From Pseudomonas paralactis (GTDB lineage: Bacteria > Pseudomonadota > Gammaproteobacteria > Pseudomonadales > Pseudomonadaceae): 64,000 nt of DNA. Under the pieces are notes generated by a model. It did not search any database, had not been told where the DNA came from, and was given only the letters and a program-made list of their open reading frames with translations. Positions 28,416-37,125 of the stretch are shown piece by piece. The position numbers were made by a program, and so were the translations under genes. Position 1 is the stretch's first letter; every line of letters starts with the position of its first letter. The stretch spans positions 186,001 through 250,000 of the forward strand of contig NZ_JYLN01000002.1 in assembly GCF_001439735.1 (NCBI RefSeq), in the 5' to 3' direction.

Positions 28416-29768
28416 TTACAGTCGTCCCAGATCGTTGACCAGAGCTAACAACATCACCCCGACCACCAAACTGATACCGATCTGTATCCCCCAACCCTGC
28501 ACCCGATCCGACAAGGGGCGACCACGCACCCACTCGACCAGATAAAACAGCAGATGCCCCCCATCCAATACTGGAATGGGCAGCAAATTCAGAACCCCAA
28601 GGCTAATACTCAGATAAGCCAGGAAATTCAGGAAATCCGCGACACCCGACTGGGCAGAAGCGCCCGCCACTTTAGCAATGGTTATCGGTCCACTCAAGTT
28701 TTTTACCGAGAGCTCACCGAACAACATTTTCTTGAGGGATTCGAGGGTCAGCACGCTCATGGTCCAGGTGCGTTTCGCGCCCTCGCCAATCGCGGCCAAA
28801 GGCCCGAAGCTGACCTCTCGAACCATCGATGGCGGCCACTCGACACCTTTGACCCCGGCACCCAGGTAACCCCCGGCTGCCTTGGCCTCCCCACGAACCG
28901 ACAGGGTCACGGGAACATCGATTTGAGCACCCTCGCGCTCAACTTTCAGCACAATTTTGGTATCAGGCCGCACACGTACCAGGTCGACCACCTGCTGCCA
29001 GTCACCCAGCGCCTGGCCATCGAGGGCCAGCAGGCGATCACCGGTTTTCAGGCCAGCGGCCTGGGCCGGACCTTTTGGATCCAGCTCCGCCAATACCGGC
29101 GGCAAGGCCGGACGCCAAGGACGAATCCCCAGGGATTTGATCGGATCAGGCTCATCGGCGCCTTTGAGCCAATGGTCCAGAGCCAACGCACGCGGGGTTT
29201 CGGCGCTGGAATCCTGGTCACGCACCACCAGATCGACGGTGCCGCTTTCACCCAGACGACGCACCAACTGCAAATTGACCGCACCCCAACCGGTGGTCGG
29301 TTCGCCATCAATGGAAACAATTTCCTGCCCAGCCACCAAGCCGGCCCTGGCCGCGATACTGTCCGCCTCGACCGCACCGATGACCGGACGCACCTGCTGA
29401 CTGCCCATCATGGCCAAAACCCAGAAGAACACCATCGCCAACAGGAAATTGGCGATCGGGCCCGCTGCGACAATTGCGATACGCTGACGAACGGTCTTGC
29501 GATTGAAAGACTGGTCCAATTGATCAGCCGGCACTTCACCTTCGCGCTCATCGAGCATCTTGACGTAGCCACCCAACGGGATAGCGGCGATCACGAACTC
29601 GGTGCCACGACGATCATGCCAGCGCAACAATGGCATGCCGAAACCAACGGAAAAGCGCAATACCTTGACGCCGCAACGACGCGCCACCCAGAAGTGGCCG
29701 AATTCGTGGAAGGTAACCAGCACACCCAGAGCAACCAGGGTGCCGACAATCATGTAGAGCGCACTCAT
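28416..29768 (-). CDS. rseP: RIP metalloprotease RseP (site-2 protease)
   Basis: Inner-membrane zinc protease that cuts anti-sigma factor (MucA in Pseudomonas) within the membrane and releases AlgU/sigma-E. The HEFGH zinc motif is at residues 21-25 in the first membrane segment. Two PDZ domains occupy roughly residues 110-300 (ARAGLVAGQEIVSIDG, QAAGLKTGDRLLALDG). The distal zinc ligand is in NLLPIPVLDGGHLLFY near residue 400. 450 residues is typical. Also called mucP. Clustered with bamA, whose failure activates the same stress pathway. Confidence 0.97.
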   Translation of the reverse strand: MSALYMIVGTLVALGVLVTFHEFGHFWVARRCGVKVLRFSVGFGMPLLRWHDRRGTEFVIAAIPLGGYVKMLDEREGEVPADQLDQSFNRKTVRQRIAIVAAGPIANFLLAMVFFWVLAMMGSQQVRPVIGAVEADSIAARAGLVAGQEIVSIDGEPTTGWGAVNLQLVRRLGESGTVDLVVRDQDSSAETPRALALDHWLKGADEPDPIKSLGIRPWRPALPPVLAELDPKGPAQAAGLKTGDRLLALDGQALGDWQQVVDLVRVRPDTKIVLKVEREGAQIDVPVTLSVRGEAKAAGGYLGAGVKGVEWPPSMVREVSFGPLAAIGEGAKRTWTMSVLTLESLKKMLFGELSVKNLSGPITIAKVAGASAQSGVADFLNFLAYLSISLGVLNLLPIPVLDGGHLLFYLVEWVRGRPLSDRVQGWGIQIGISLVVGVMLLALVNDLGRL

Positions 29769-29821
29769 CTAATTTCTCCGCATTTCAATCCAATGCCTGA
29801 TGGCTCAAACCCGCCTACCCG

Positions 29822-31012
29822 CTAACGCGCGTCGCGATCCAGCCATTGCCGGGCCAAGGCTCGGGCCTTGGTATCGGCCTCAAATACCGCTCCCAGGTCA
29901 TTTACAGCCACGACCGGCTCAAGATTCAGGACGTCCTCGATGATACTCGCGATCTGTGGAAAGCGGATGCGCCGTTCGAGAAACGCCGCCACGGCCACTT
30001 CGTTGGCCGCATTGAGCATCGCCGGCGCACTGTTACCCGCCTCGGCCGCTTGCCGCGCCAGACGCAGGCACGGAAAACGCTGCTCGTCCGGAGCTTCGAA
30101 GTCCAGGCGCGCAATTGCAAACAGGTCCAGGGGTGCAACGCCGGAATCGATCCGCTCCGGCCAGGCCAGGGCGTTGGCGATCGGCGTGCGCATGTCCGGG
30201 TTGCCCAACTGCGCCAACACCGAACCATCCACGTAATCAACCAGGGAATGAATCACGCTTTGCGGGTGAATCACCACCTGGACTTGATCAGGCCGTGCAT
30301 CGAACAACCAGCACGCCTCGATCAACTCCAGGCCTTTGTTCATCATGCTGGCCGAGTCCACGGAAATCTTGCGCCCCATGGACCAGTTCGGATGCGCGCA
30401 CGCCTGGTCGGGAGACACATGTTCAAGCTCAGTCAGCGGAGTCTGCCGGAAGGGGCCACCGGATGCCGTCAGCAGAATTCGGCGCACGCCGACCTGGCTC
30501 AAGCCGCGGGCGAAATCCCCGGGCATGCACTGGAAGATTGCGTTGTGCTCGCTGTCCAGCGGCAGCAGCACCGCCCCACTCTTGCGCACGGCCTGCATGA
30601 AGAGCGCACCGGACATCACCAGCGCTTCTTTATTGGCCAGCAGAATTTTCTTGCCGGCATCGACTGCCGCCAGTGTCGGACGCAAACCCGCCGCACCGAC
30701 AATCGCCGCCACCACGGTATCCACATCGGCGTCGGCCGCCACCTGGCACAACCCTGCTTCCCCGACCAACACCTGGGTGGTCAGACCCGCGGCCCGCAGA
30801 TCTTCCTGCAGCCCGCGAGCCTGCGCCGCCTCGGGCACAACGGCGAAGCGCGGTGAGTGGCGCACGCACAAGGCCAGCAACTCGCGCAAACGCGTGAAGC
30901 CGGTCAGCGCAAAAACCTGGTAACGATCCGGGTGACGAGCGATGACATCCAGAGTGCTCAGCCCAACCGAGCCGGTCGCGCCCAGCACGGTAACCTGTTG
31001 CAGGCCGCTCAC
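29822..31012 (-). CDS. dxr: 1-deoxy-D-xylulose-5-phosphate reductoisomerase
   Basis: Second MEP-pathway enzyme (also ispC), NADPH-dependent conversion of DXP to methylerythritol phosphate. NADPH-binding [14 protein letters not shown] near the N-terminus; catalytic region [13 protein letters not shown]; substrate loop [19 protein letters not shown]. The GTG at 31012 overlaps the cdsA stop (GTGA) and gives 396 residues starting near SGLQQVTV, the usual length; the GTG at 31027 would add five residues. Confidence 0.96.
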   Translation of the reverse strand: MSGLQQVTVLGATGSVGLSTLDVIARHPDRYQVFALTGFTRLRELLALCVRHSPRFAVVPEAAQARGLQEDLRAAGLTTQVLVGEAGLCQVAADADVDTVVAAIVGAAGLRPTLAAVDAGKKILLANKEALVMSGALFMQAVRKSGAVLLPLDSEHNAIFQCMPGDFARGLSQVGVRRILLTASGGPFRQTPLTELEHVSPDQACAHPNWSMGRKISVDSASMMNKGLELIEACWLFDARPDQVQVVIHPQSVIHSLVDYVDGSVLAQLGNPDMRTPIANALAWPERIDSGVAPLDLFAIARLDFEAPDEQRFPCLRLARQAAEAGNSAPAMLNAANEVAVAAFLERRIRFPQIASIIEDVLNLEPVVAVNDLGAVFEADTKARALARQWLDRDAR

Positions 31013-31815
31013 GAGGCGATCATCCACAACAGCACGGCAAAGATTGGCAGCGCAGCAGTCAGGCTGTCGATGCGGTCCAGCACACCACCATGACCCGGCA
31101 GCAAGTTACTGCTGTCCTTGATCCCGGCCTGGCGCTTGAACATGCTTTCGGTGAGGTCACCCACCACCGAGATAAACACGACGATAGCGGTGCCCAGCAA
31201 GGCCAGGAGAACCTCCTTCACCGACCAGTCACGCATCACACCCACGACGAGCGTGATCAGCAGCGTCAAGGCCAGGCCGCCGTACACGCCTTCCCAGCTC
31301 TTGCCCGGGCTGACGGCCGGAGCCAGCTTGCGCTTGCCGAACGCGCGACCCGAGAAGTAGGCGCCGATATCGGCACCCCACACCAGCACCATCACGGCCA
31401 GGATCAGTTCATTACCGAGAGGGTAGCGCTTGATTTCCACCAGCCCTTGCCAGGCCGGCAGCAGGATCAGCAAGCCGATCACCAGCTTGCAGGCCACGCT
31501 GGACCATTGACCACTGGTGCGTGGATAGGTCAGCACCAGGAATGTTGCCAACGCCCACCACAGCACCGCTGCCCCCAATACCCAGGGCGCGATGTCCGGC
31601 AGGATATACATCAGGAACAACAGCACCGCGACGACTGCGGCGTATGCCACACGCGGCAACTGGTTGCTGAAACCCGCCAGGCGCGCCCATTCCCAGGCGC
31701 CCAGGGTCACGACCAGGCCGATAAACAGCGCAAAGCCGGAGCCTTCAAGCAGGAAAAAACCGCACAGGGCAATCGGCAGCAGAATCAGTGCCGTGATGAT
31801 TCGTTGTTTAAGCAT
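31009..31815 (-). CDS. cdsA: phosphatidate cytidylyltransferase
   Basis: Inner-membrane enzyme making CDP-diacylglycerol, precursor of all phospholipid head groups. About eight hydrophobic segments are visible. The CDP-diglyceride synthase signature lies near the C-terminus ([20 protein letters not shown], then GVLDRIDS), with the metal-binding Asp. 268 residues is standard. Lies 0 bp from uppS and overlaps dxr by 4 bp, the conserved uppS-cdsA-dxr-rseP-bamA cluster. Confidence 0.97.
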   Translation of the reverse strand: MLKQRIITALILLPIALCGFFLLEGSGFALFIGLVVTLGAWEWARLAGFSNQLPRVAYAAVVAVLLFLMYILPDIAPWVLGAAVLWWALATFLVLTYPRTSGQWSSVACKLVIGLLILLPAWQGLVEIKRYPLGNELILAVMVLVWGADIGAYFSGRAFGKRKLAPAVSPGKSWEGVYGGLALTLLITLVVGVMRDWSVKEVLLALLGTAIVVFISVVGDLTESMFKRQAGIKDSSNLLPGHGGVLDRIDSLTAALPIFAVLLWMIAS

Positions 31816-32571
31816 TTAAACCCGGGCTCCAGCTTCGATCTGCTCGCTCGTTTTACCGAAACGACGCTGACGGGAAGCGAAATCGGCCAGCGCATTGCGC
31901 ATGGCATCGTGTTTGAAGTCCGGCCAGAACAGGTCGGAGAAATACAACTCGGTATAGGCTAGCTGCCACAGCAGGAAGTTGCTGATGCGATGTTCGCCAC
32001 CGGTACGTATACACAGGTCCGGCAACGGCAGGTCGCCGGTCACCAGGCAGGTTTGCAACAGTTCGGGCGTAATGTCTTCGGGGCGCAGATGACCGGCCTG
32101 CACTTCGCGGGCAAGCCGTTGCGCAGCCTGGGCGATATCCCACTGGCCACCGTAATTGGCCGCAATCTGCAGCACAAAACGATTACTGCCGGCGGTGATG
32201 GCCTCGGCTTCGCGCATGGCGACCTGCAGATCCGGATGGAACCGCGAGCGATCACCAATGATGCGCAGACTGATGTTGTTGTCATTGAGGCGCTTGGCCT
32301 CACGACGCAGGGCCTTGAAGAACAGATCCATCAAGGCACTGACTTCGTCGGCAGGCCGCTGCCAGTTTTCACTGGAAAAGGCGAACAAGGTCAGCACCTC
32401 GACCTTGGCCTCGGCACACACCTCAATCACCGCCCTTACCGCGTCAACACCCGCTTTATGCCCGGCAACACCCGGCATAAAGCGTTTTTTCGCCCAGCGA
32501 TTATTCCCATCCATGATGATCGCGACATGGCGCGGCACCACGGAGGGCACAGTCTGCTTGGTCTTTTCCAT
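31816..32571 (-). CDS. uppS: (2E,6E)-farnesyl-diphosphate-specific undecaprenyl diphosphate synthase
   Basis: cis-Prenyltransferase that builds the C55 carrier lipid for peptidoglycan and LPS O-antigen. The catalytic Asp21 is in AIIMDGNNRWAKKR. The later family segments FAFSSENWQRP and the C-terminal DLCIRTGGEHRISNFLLWQ are all present. 251 residues is typical. Follows frr by 17 bp and abuts cdsA. Consumes the products of the MEP genes found elsewhere in this window (ispC, ispD, ispF). Confidence 0.98.
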   Translation of the reverse strand: MEKTKQTVPSVVPRHVAIIMDGNNRWAKKRFMPGVAGHKAGVDAVRAVIEVCAEAKVEVLTLFAFSSENWQRPADEVSALMDLFFKALRREAKRLNDNNISLRIIGDRSRFHPDLQVAMREAEAITAGSNRFVLQIAANYGGQWDIAQAAQRLAREVQAGHLRPEDITPELLQTCLVTGDLPLPDLCIRTGGEHRISNFLLWQLAYTELYFSDLFWPDFKHDAMRNALADFASRQRRFGKTSEQIEAGARV

Positions 32572-32588
32572 AAAGGCGTCCTGACCCC

Positions 32589-33146
32589 TTATACGGCCAT
32601 CAGGTCCTTTTCTTTTTCTTCGGTAGCCTTGGTGATCTGGGCTTCGGCGTCCTTGGTCAACTTGTCGATATCAGCAACGGCACGACGCTCTTCGTCTTCG
32701 CTGATTTCCTTGTCCTTGACCAGTTTCTTCAGGTCACCCAACGCATCGCGACGGATGTTACGCACAGCAACGCGCGCATCTTCAGCGGCACTGCGCGCCT
32801 GCTTGGTGAAGCCCTTGCGGGTTTCTTCGGTCAGTGCAGGCATGGAAATCAACAACAACTCGCCGAGGTTGGTCGGGTTGAGGTTCAGGCCGGCGCTCTG
32901 GATCGCCTTGTCGACTGCCGCGAGCATGTTGCGCTCGAACGCCACGACTTGCAGGGTACGCGAGTCCTTTACGGTCACGTTGGCCACGCCGCTGAGCGGG
33001 GTGTCGGAACCGTAGTAAGGCACCATCACGCTACCCAGGATGCTCGGGTGCGCCTTGCCGGTACGGATCTGGCCAAATGCATGGCTCAGCGATTCCAGGG
33101 ATTTCTGCATACGCGCCTGGGCGTCTTTCTTGATTTCATTGATCAT
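32589..33146 (-). CDS. frr: ribosome recycling factor
   Basis: Splits post-termination ribosomes together with EF-G. 185 residues beginning [18 protein letters not shown], the canonical start. The characteristic segments [15 protein letters not shown] (here [11 protein letters not shown]) and [21 protein letters not shown] are present. Overlaps the end of pyrH by 4 bp, so the rpsB-tsf-pyrH-frr order of most bacteria is kept. Confidence 0.98.
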   Translation of the reverse strand: MINEIKKDAQARMQKSLESLSHAFGQIRTGKAHPSILGSVMVPYYGSDTPLSGVANVTVKDSRTLQVVAFERNMLAAVDKAIQSAGLNLNPTNLGELLLISMPALTEETRKGFTKQARSAAEDARVAVRNIRRDALGDLKKLVKDKEISEDEERRAVADIDKLTKDAEAQITKATEEKEKDLMAV

Positions 33147-33886
33147 TGTTGGCCTTCCTCGATCAGAGTCCCTTCCGCGCCGCCGTGTACGATATTCAGC
33201 AGGGCGCCGGGCTTGTTCATGTTAAATACGCGCAGCGGCATCTTGTGGTCGCGGCACAGGCAGATAGCGGTCAGGTCCATCACACCCAGCTTGCGATCCA
33301 GCACTTCATCGTAGGTCAGATGATCGAACTTCTCTGCATGCGGGTCTTTGAATGGGTCTGCAGTGTATACGCCATCTACCTTGGTGGCTTTGAGCACCAC
33401 GTCGGCATCGATTTCGATAGCGCGCAGGCACGCAGCCGAATCGGTGGTGAAGAACGGGTTGCCTGTGCCGGCGGCAAAGATCACCACTTCCTTGGAGTTC
33501 AGGTGGCGCATGGCTTTGCGGCGATCGTAGTGATCGGTCACGCCAACCATGGAGATAGCCGACATCACGATGGCCGAGATATTGGCACGCTCCAGAGCGT
33601 CGCGCATGGCCAGGGCGTTCATCACAGTGGCCAGCATGCCCATGTGGTCGCCAGTGACCCGATCCATACCGGCCGCACTCAGTGCCGCGCCACGGAACAG
33701 GTTGCCGCCGCCAATCACCAGGCCGACCTGCACACCGATACCGACCAATTGGCCGACTTCCAGCGCCATGCGGTCAAGCACCTTGGGGTCGATCCCGAAC
33801 TCTTCCGAGCCCATCAGGGCCTCGCCGCTGAGCTTGAGTAGAATGCGTTTATAGCGAGCCTGATAACCACTGCCCTGCTGAGCCAT
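33143..33886 (-). CDS. pyrH: UMP kinase
   Basis: Hexameric amino-acid-kinase-fold enzyme phosphorylating UMP to UDP. The N-terminal [25 protein letters not shown] and [19 protein letters not shown] motifs place the ATP and UMP sites. 247 residues is normal. Separated from tsf by 210 bp that holds the tsf terminator and probably its own promoter; no strong promoter could be assigned by eye. A small hairpin (GCAAGCCG/CGGCTCGC) at about 33924-33943 precedes an A/T-rich stretch near the start. Confidence 0.98.
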   Translation of the reverse strand: MAQQGSGYQARYKRILLKLSGEALMGSEEFGIDPKVLDRMALEVGQLVGIGVQVGLVIGGGNLFRGAALSAAGMDRVTGDHMGMLATVMNALAMRDALERANISAIVMSAISMVGVTDHYDRRKAMRHLNSKEVVIFAAGTGNPFFTTDSAACLRAIEIDADVVLKATKVDGVYTADPFKDPHAEKFDHLTYDEVLDRKLGVMDLTAICLCRDHKMPLRVFNMNKPGALLNIVHGGAEGTLIEEGQQ

Positions 33887-34040
33887 TGCGAATCTCTCCT
33901 GCGGCGTATTTTTTAAAAATTCTTGGCGAGCCGTTTACGGCTTGCGTTCACTCTAGCTGGACGCTGTCACAGCGCCATCGGAACACGGCTTTGTAAGCCA
34001 GTTCCGAGAGGAATCCAAATAAAATTGGCCTTCCCATTTG

Positions 34041-34075
34041 AAAAGAGGCTGCGCGCGTGAGCGGGCAGCCTCTTT
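34041..34075 (-). terminator. strong intrinsic terminator after tsf
   Basis: Arms AAAGAGGCTGC and GCAGCCTCTTT (11 bp perfect, 12-nt loop) with a T-rich 3' end on the minus strand, 21 bp past the tsf stop. Separates rpsB-tsf from pyrH-frr. Confidence 0.9.
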
Positions 34076-34096
34076 CGGCGACAGTTTGGGACTGTC

Positions 34097-34960
34097 TTAT
34101 TGCTTGGCGGCAGCCAGCTGGGCAGCAACTTCTTCAGCGAAGTTGTCGACCGGCTTCTCGATGCCTTCGCCTACTTTGAAGTAAGTGAAGGAAACGATTT
34201 CGGCACCGGCTTTCTTGGCCAGTTCGCCAACCTTGATTTCAGGGTTCTTGACGAACGCCTGCTCAACCAGGCTTGCTTCGGCCAGGAACTTGCTGATACG
34301 GCCTTTGACCATGTTCTCAACAATGTTTTCTGGCTTGCCTTTGATTTTTTCTTCGTTCAGCTGCAGGAACACAGCTTTTTCACGCTCGATCGCTTCGGCC
34401 GAAACTTCCGAAGGCAGCAGGAACTCAGGGTTGCTTGCAGCAACGTGCATAGCGATGTCTTTGGCCAGCTCAACGTCGCCGCCTTTCAGAACAACTGCTA
34501 CACCGATTTTGTTGCCGTGCAGGTAGCCACCAACCACGTCACCTTCAACGCGAACCAGGCGACGGATGTTGACGTTTTCGCCAACCTTGCCGACCAGTAC
34601 CAGGCGAGCTGCTTCTTGAGCTTCGATCAGAGGCTCAACAGTGGTCAGCTTGTCAGCGAAAGCTTTTTCGACGCTGGCAGCAACGAATGCCTTGAAGTCA
34701 TCCTGCAGAGCCAGGAAGTCGGTCTGGGAGTTAACTTCCAGCAGAACGGCGGATTTGCCGTCTTCTTTCAGAGCGATAGCGCCTTCAGCAGCGACATTGC
34801 CTGCTTTCTTGGCAGCCTTGATGGCGCCGGAAGCACGCATGTCATCAATGGCTTTTTCGATGTCGCCGCCGGCCTTGGTCAAGGCCTTTTTGCAATCCAT
34901 CATGCCTTCGCCGGTACGCTCACGCAGTTCTTTAACCAACGCTGCAGTAATCTCTGCCAT
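34097..34960 (-). CDS. tsf: translation elongation factor Ts
   Basis: Guanine nucleotide exchange factor for EF-Tu. 287 residues beginning MAEITAALVKELRERTGEGM. The UBA-like N-terminal domain (residues 1-55) ends in MDCKKALTKAGGDIEKA, the EF-Ts signature 1; the core domain contains VLLEVNSQTDF. Downstream of rpsB with a 191-bp gap that carries a near-perfect hairpin, so tsf is probably expressed by readthrough. Confidence 0.98.
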   Translation of the reverse strand: MAEITAALVKELRERTGEGMMDCKKALTKAGGDIEKAIDDMRASGAIKAAKKAGNVAAEGAIALKEDGKSAVLLEVNSQTDFLALQDDFKAFVAASVEKAFADKLTTVEPLIEAQEAARLVLVGKVGENVNIRRLVRVEGDVVGGYLHGNKIGVAVVLKGGDVELAKDIAMHVAASNPEFLLPSEVSAEAIEREKAVFLQLNEEKIKGKPENIVENMVKGRISKFLAEASLVEQAFVKNPEIKVGELAKKAGAEIVSFTYFKVGEGIEKPVDNFAEEVAAQLAAAKQ

Positions 34961-35096
34961 TTCAAAATCCTCTTGGATAGGTTTTCAACCATTCCACCCG
35001 ATCAAACGGGCGATCAATTCTTCCCGAATTTCAGTTGTAGGCCGCTGCACGTTACAAATGATGTAGCTGCGCTGCCGACAAATGGTTTTCGAGGTG

Positions 35097-35125
35097 GCAA
35101 AAAGGGGGCCAAGCCCCCTTTTTGC
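35097..35125 (-). terminator. symmetrical hairpin between rpsB and tsf, attenuator-like terminator
   Basis: Arms GCAAAAAGGGGGC and GCCCCCTTTTTGC (13 bp perfect, 3-nt loop) lie 27 bp past the rpsB stop. The A5/T5 blocks inside the stem make it usable in both directions. Because tsf follows without a clear promoter, partial termination is expected. Confidence 0.85.
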
Positions 35126-35151
35126 TTACTGAGTCAACGCCAGGGCGTCAG

Positions 35152-35889
35152 TTACTCAGCGGCAGCTACCGGAGCTTCTTCAACGAACTGCTCGGTACCG
35201 CCAGCAACGTGGTTGCGACCACGGATTACAGCGTCAGCCATCGAACCCATGTACAGCTGGATAGCGCGGATTGCGTCATCGTTGCCTGGGATGATGTAGT
35301 CAACGCCTTCCGGGCTGCTGTTGGTATCGACTACGCCGATAACCGGGATGCCCAGCTTGTTGGCTTCGGTGATCGCGATGCGCTCGTGATCAACGTCGAT
35401 AACGAACAGTGCGTCAGGCAGACCGCCCATGTCCTTGATACCACCCAGGGAACGATCGAGCTTTTCCAGGTCACGGGAGCGCATCAGCGCTTCTTTCTTG
35501 GTCAGCTTGGCGAAAGTACCGTCTTCGGCTTGCACTTCAAGGTCACGCAGACGCTTGATGGAAGCACGGATGGTTTTGAAGTTGGTCAGCATACCGCCCA
35601 ACCAGCGGTGATCGACGTACGGCGAACCGCAACGTGCTGCTTCTTCAGCAACGATCTTGCCAGCGGAACGCTTGGTGCCGACGAACAGGATCTTGTTTTT
35701 GCCCTGGGCCAGACGCTCTACGAAAGTCAGAGCTTCGTTGAACATTGGCAGGGTTTTTTCAAGGTTGATAATGTGAATCTTGTTACGCGCGCCGAAAATG
35801 TATTTACCCATTTTCGGGTTCCAGTAACGGGTCTGGTGACCGAAGTGCACACCGGCCTTCAGCATATCGCGCATGTTGACTTGGGACAT
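35152..35889 (-). CDS. rpsB: 30S ribosomal protein S2
   Basis: Small-subunit protein S2, 245 residues beginning [20 protein letters not shown], with the S2 signatures [14 protein letters not shown] and [19 protein letters not shown]. The C-terminal tail is Ala/Glu-rich. Preceded by a roughly 135-nt structured leader. In E. coli S2 represses its own operon through the leader (family knowledge). Confidence 0.98.
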   Translation of the reverse strand: MSQVNMRDMLKAGVHFGHQTRYWNPKMGKYIFGARNKIHIINLEKTLPMFNEALTFVERLAQGKNKILFVGTKRSAGKIVAEEAARCGSPYVDHRWLGGMLTNFKTIRASIKRLRDLEVQAEDGTFAKLTKKEALMRSRDLEKLDRSLGGIKDMGGLPDALFVIDVDHERIAITEANKLGIPVIGVVDTNSSPEGVDYIIPGNDDAIRAIQLYMGSMADAVIRGRNHVAGGTEQFVEEAPVAAAE

Positions 35890-36036
35890 GATAGTTCCTT
35901 AATAAGTCGGGTTTGGCCTCCACGTATCCCAATGACCAACCAGCGGCATCAAGGCCTCCGGCACCCAGGTCATCGTGTCGACACGTGTGTGGATTTAAGC
36001 TTTTCGGGGTATCCCCGGAAAGCGGCGCATTTTATA
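35890..36036 (-). promoter_or_regulatory. rpsB promoter and structured leader
   Basis: A -10 element TATAAA at 36031-36036 is followed on the minus strand by a GC-rich start region (GCGCCGC), typical of stringently controlled genes. The leader holds a hairpin CGGGG-ATA-CCCCG (36005-36017), the perfect palindrome CGTGTCGACACG (35974-35985), and a long-range stem ATGACC/GGTCAT (35932-35937 with 35968-35973). This is where the S2 autoregulatory leader of gammaproteobacteria lies. Correspondence to that fold is inferred. Confidence 0.6.
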
Positions 36037-36174
36037 CCACAGCAAGGGCGAAAACGAAACCCGCAATCACACCTGACCGCAGCGACCTGCGCGCAACCCG
36101 TTGAATAGAGCGGATTTACCCCCACCCTATAGAGAGAAGCGATCGTCAGAGGCTCATGATTTACCGCCCGCGTC

Positions 36175-36276
36175 TGGTAGAATCGCGTTTTTTGTGGCTT
36201 GTGCGAGCTCAGCAACCTTTTGTCGCACGCCCGTAAACCGTATTGATTTCAGCGCGTCGCGCTAGAGAGAGCCTGT
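36175..36276 (+). promoter_or_regulatory. map promoter and leader
   Basis: An extended -10 (TGGTAGAAT, hexamer 36178-36183) with no good -35 precedes map. The leader has a GTGCGA/TCGCAC stem (36201-36206 with 36223-36228) and a compact AGCGCG-T-CGCGCT palindrome at 36251-36263, directly before the GAGAGAGCC ribosome-binding site. Together with the rpsB leader this accounts for the 387-bp gap 35890-36276, which holds no gene that I can support. Confidence 0.45.
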
Positions 36277-37059
36277 ATGACCGTTAGTTTGAAAACCGCC
36301 GAAGACATCGCCGGCATGCGCATCGCCGGCAAACTGGCCGCCGACGTGCTGGAAATGATTGCAGAGCACGTAAAGCCGGGCGTCACCACCGAAACCCTGA
36401 ACCAGATCTGCCACGACTATATCGTCAACGTGCAAAAGGCCATCCCTGCGCCACTGAACTACAAAGGCTTCCCCAAGTCGATCTGCACCTCGGTCAACCA
36501 CGTGGTGTGCCACGGCATTCCCGGGGACAAGCCACTGAAGGACGGCGACACTCTGAACATCGACGTCACCGTGATCAAGGACCGCTACTTCGGCGACACC
36601 AGCCGCATGTTCCACGTCGGTAACGTGCCGGTCTGGGCCGAACGCCTGTCCCAGGTGACCCAGGAGTGCATGTACAAGGCCATCGAAATCGTCAAACCCG
36701 GCTGCCGCCTGGGTGACATCGGTGAAGTGATCCAAAAGCACGCCGAAAAGAACGGCTTCTCGGTGGTGCGCGAGTTCTGCGGCCACGGCATCGGCACCGT
36801 ATTCCACGAAGAACCGCAGATCCTGCACTACGGCCGCGCCGGCACCGGCATGGAACTCAAGGCCGGCATGACGTTTACCATCGAGCCGATGATCAACCAG
36901 GGCAAGGCCGATACCAAAGTGCTGGGCGACGGCTGGACCGCCATCACCAAAGACCGCAAGCTCTCGGCCCAGTGGGAACACACGCTGCTGGTCACCGAAA
37001 CCGGCTACGAGATCTTCACGTTGCGCGCAGACGACACGATCCCTCGCGTTTCGGCGTGA
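36277..37059 (+). CDS. map: type I methionine aminopeptidase
   Basis: Removes the initiator methionine from nascent proteins; essential. 260 residues starting MTVSLKTAEDIAGMRIAG. The dinuclear metal site residues appear in order: Asp in LNIDVTV, Asp in YFGDTSRMF, His in EFCGHGIGTVFHE, Glu in TFTIEPMI and Glu in SAQWEHTLLV. Divergent from rpsB and 66 bp upstream of glnD, the classical rpsB/map/glnD arrangement. Confidence 0.98.
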   Translation: MTVSLKTAEDIAGMRIAGKLAADVLEMIAEHVKPGVTTETLNQICHDYIVNVQKAIPAPLNYKGFPKSICTSVNHVVCHGIPGDKPLKDGDTLNIDVTVIKDRYFGDTSRMFHVGNVPVWAERLSQVTQECMYKAIEIVKPGCRLGDIGEVIQKHAEKNGFSVVREFCGHGIGTVFHEEPQILHYGRAGTGMELKAGMTFTIEPMINQGKADTKVLGDGWTAITKDRKLSAQWEHTLLVTETGYEIFTLRADDTIPRVSA

Positions 37060-37125
37060 GGGTTGCGTCGGTTTTCCAGCTTCAACCGTGTGACTGACTC
37101 TATAGATAGATAGGAAAGCCGATCA

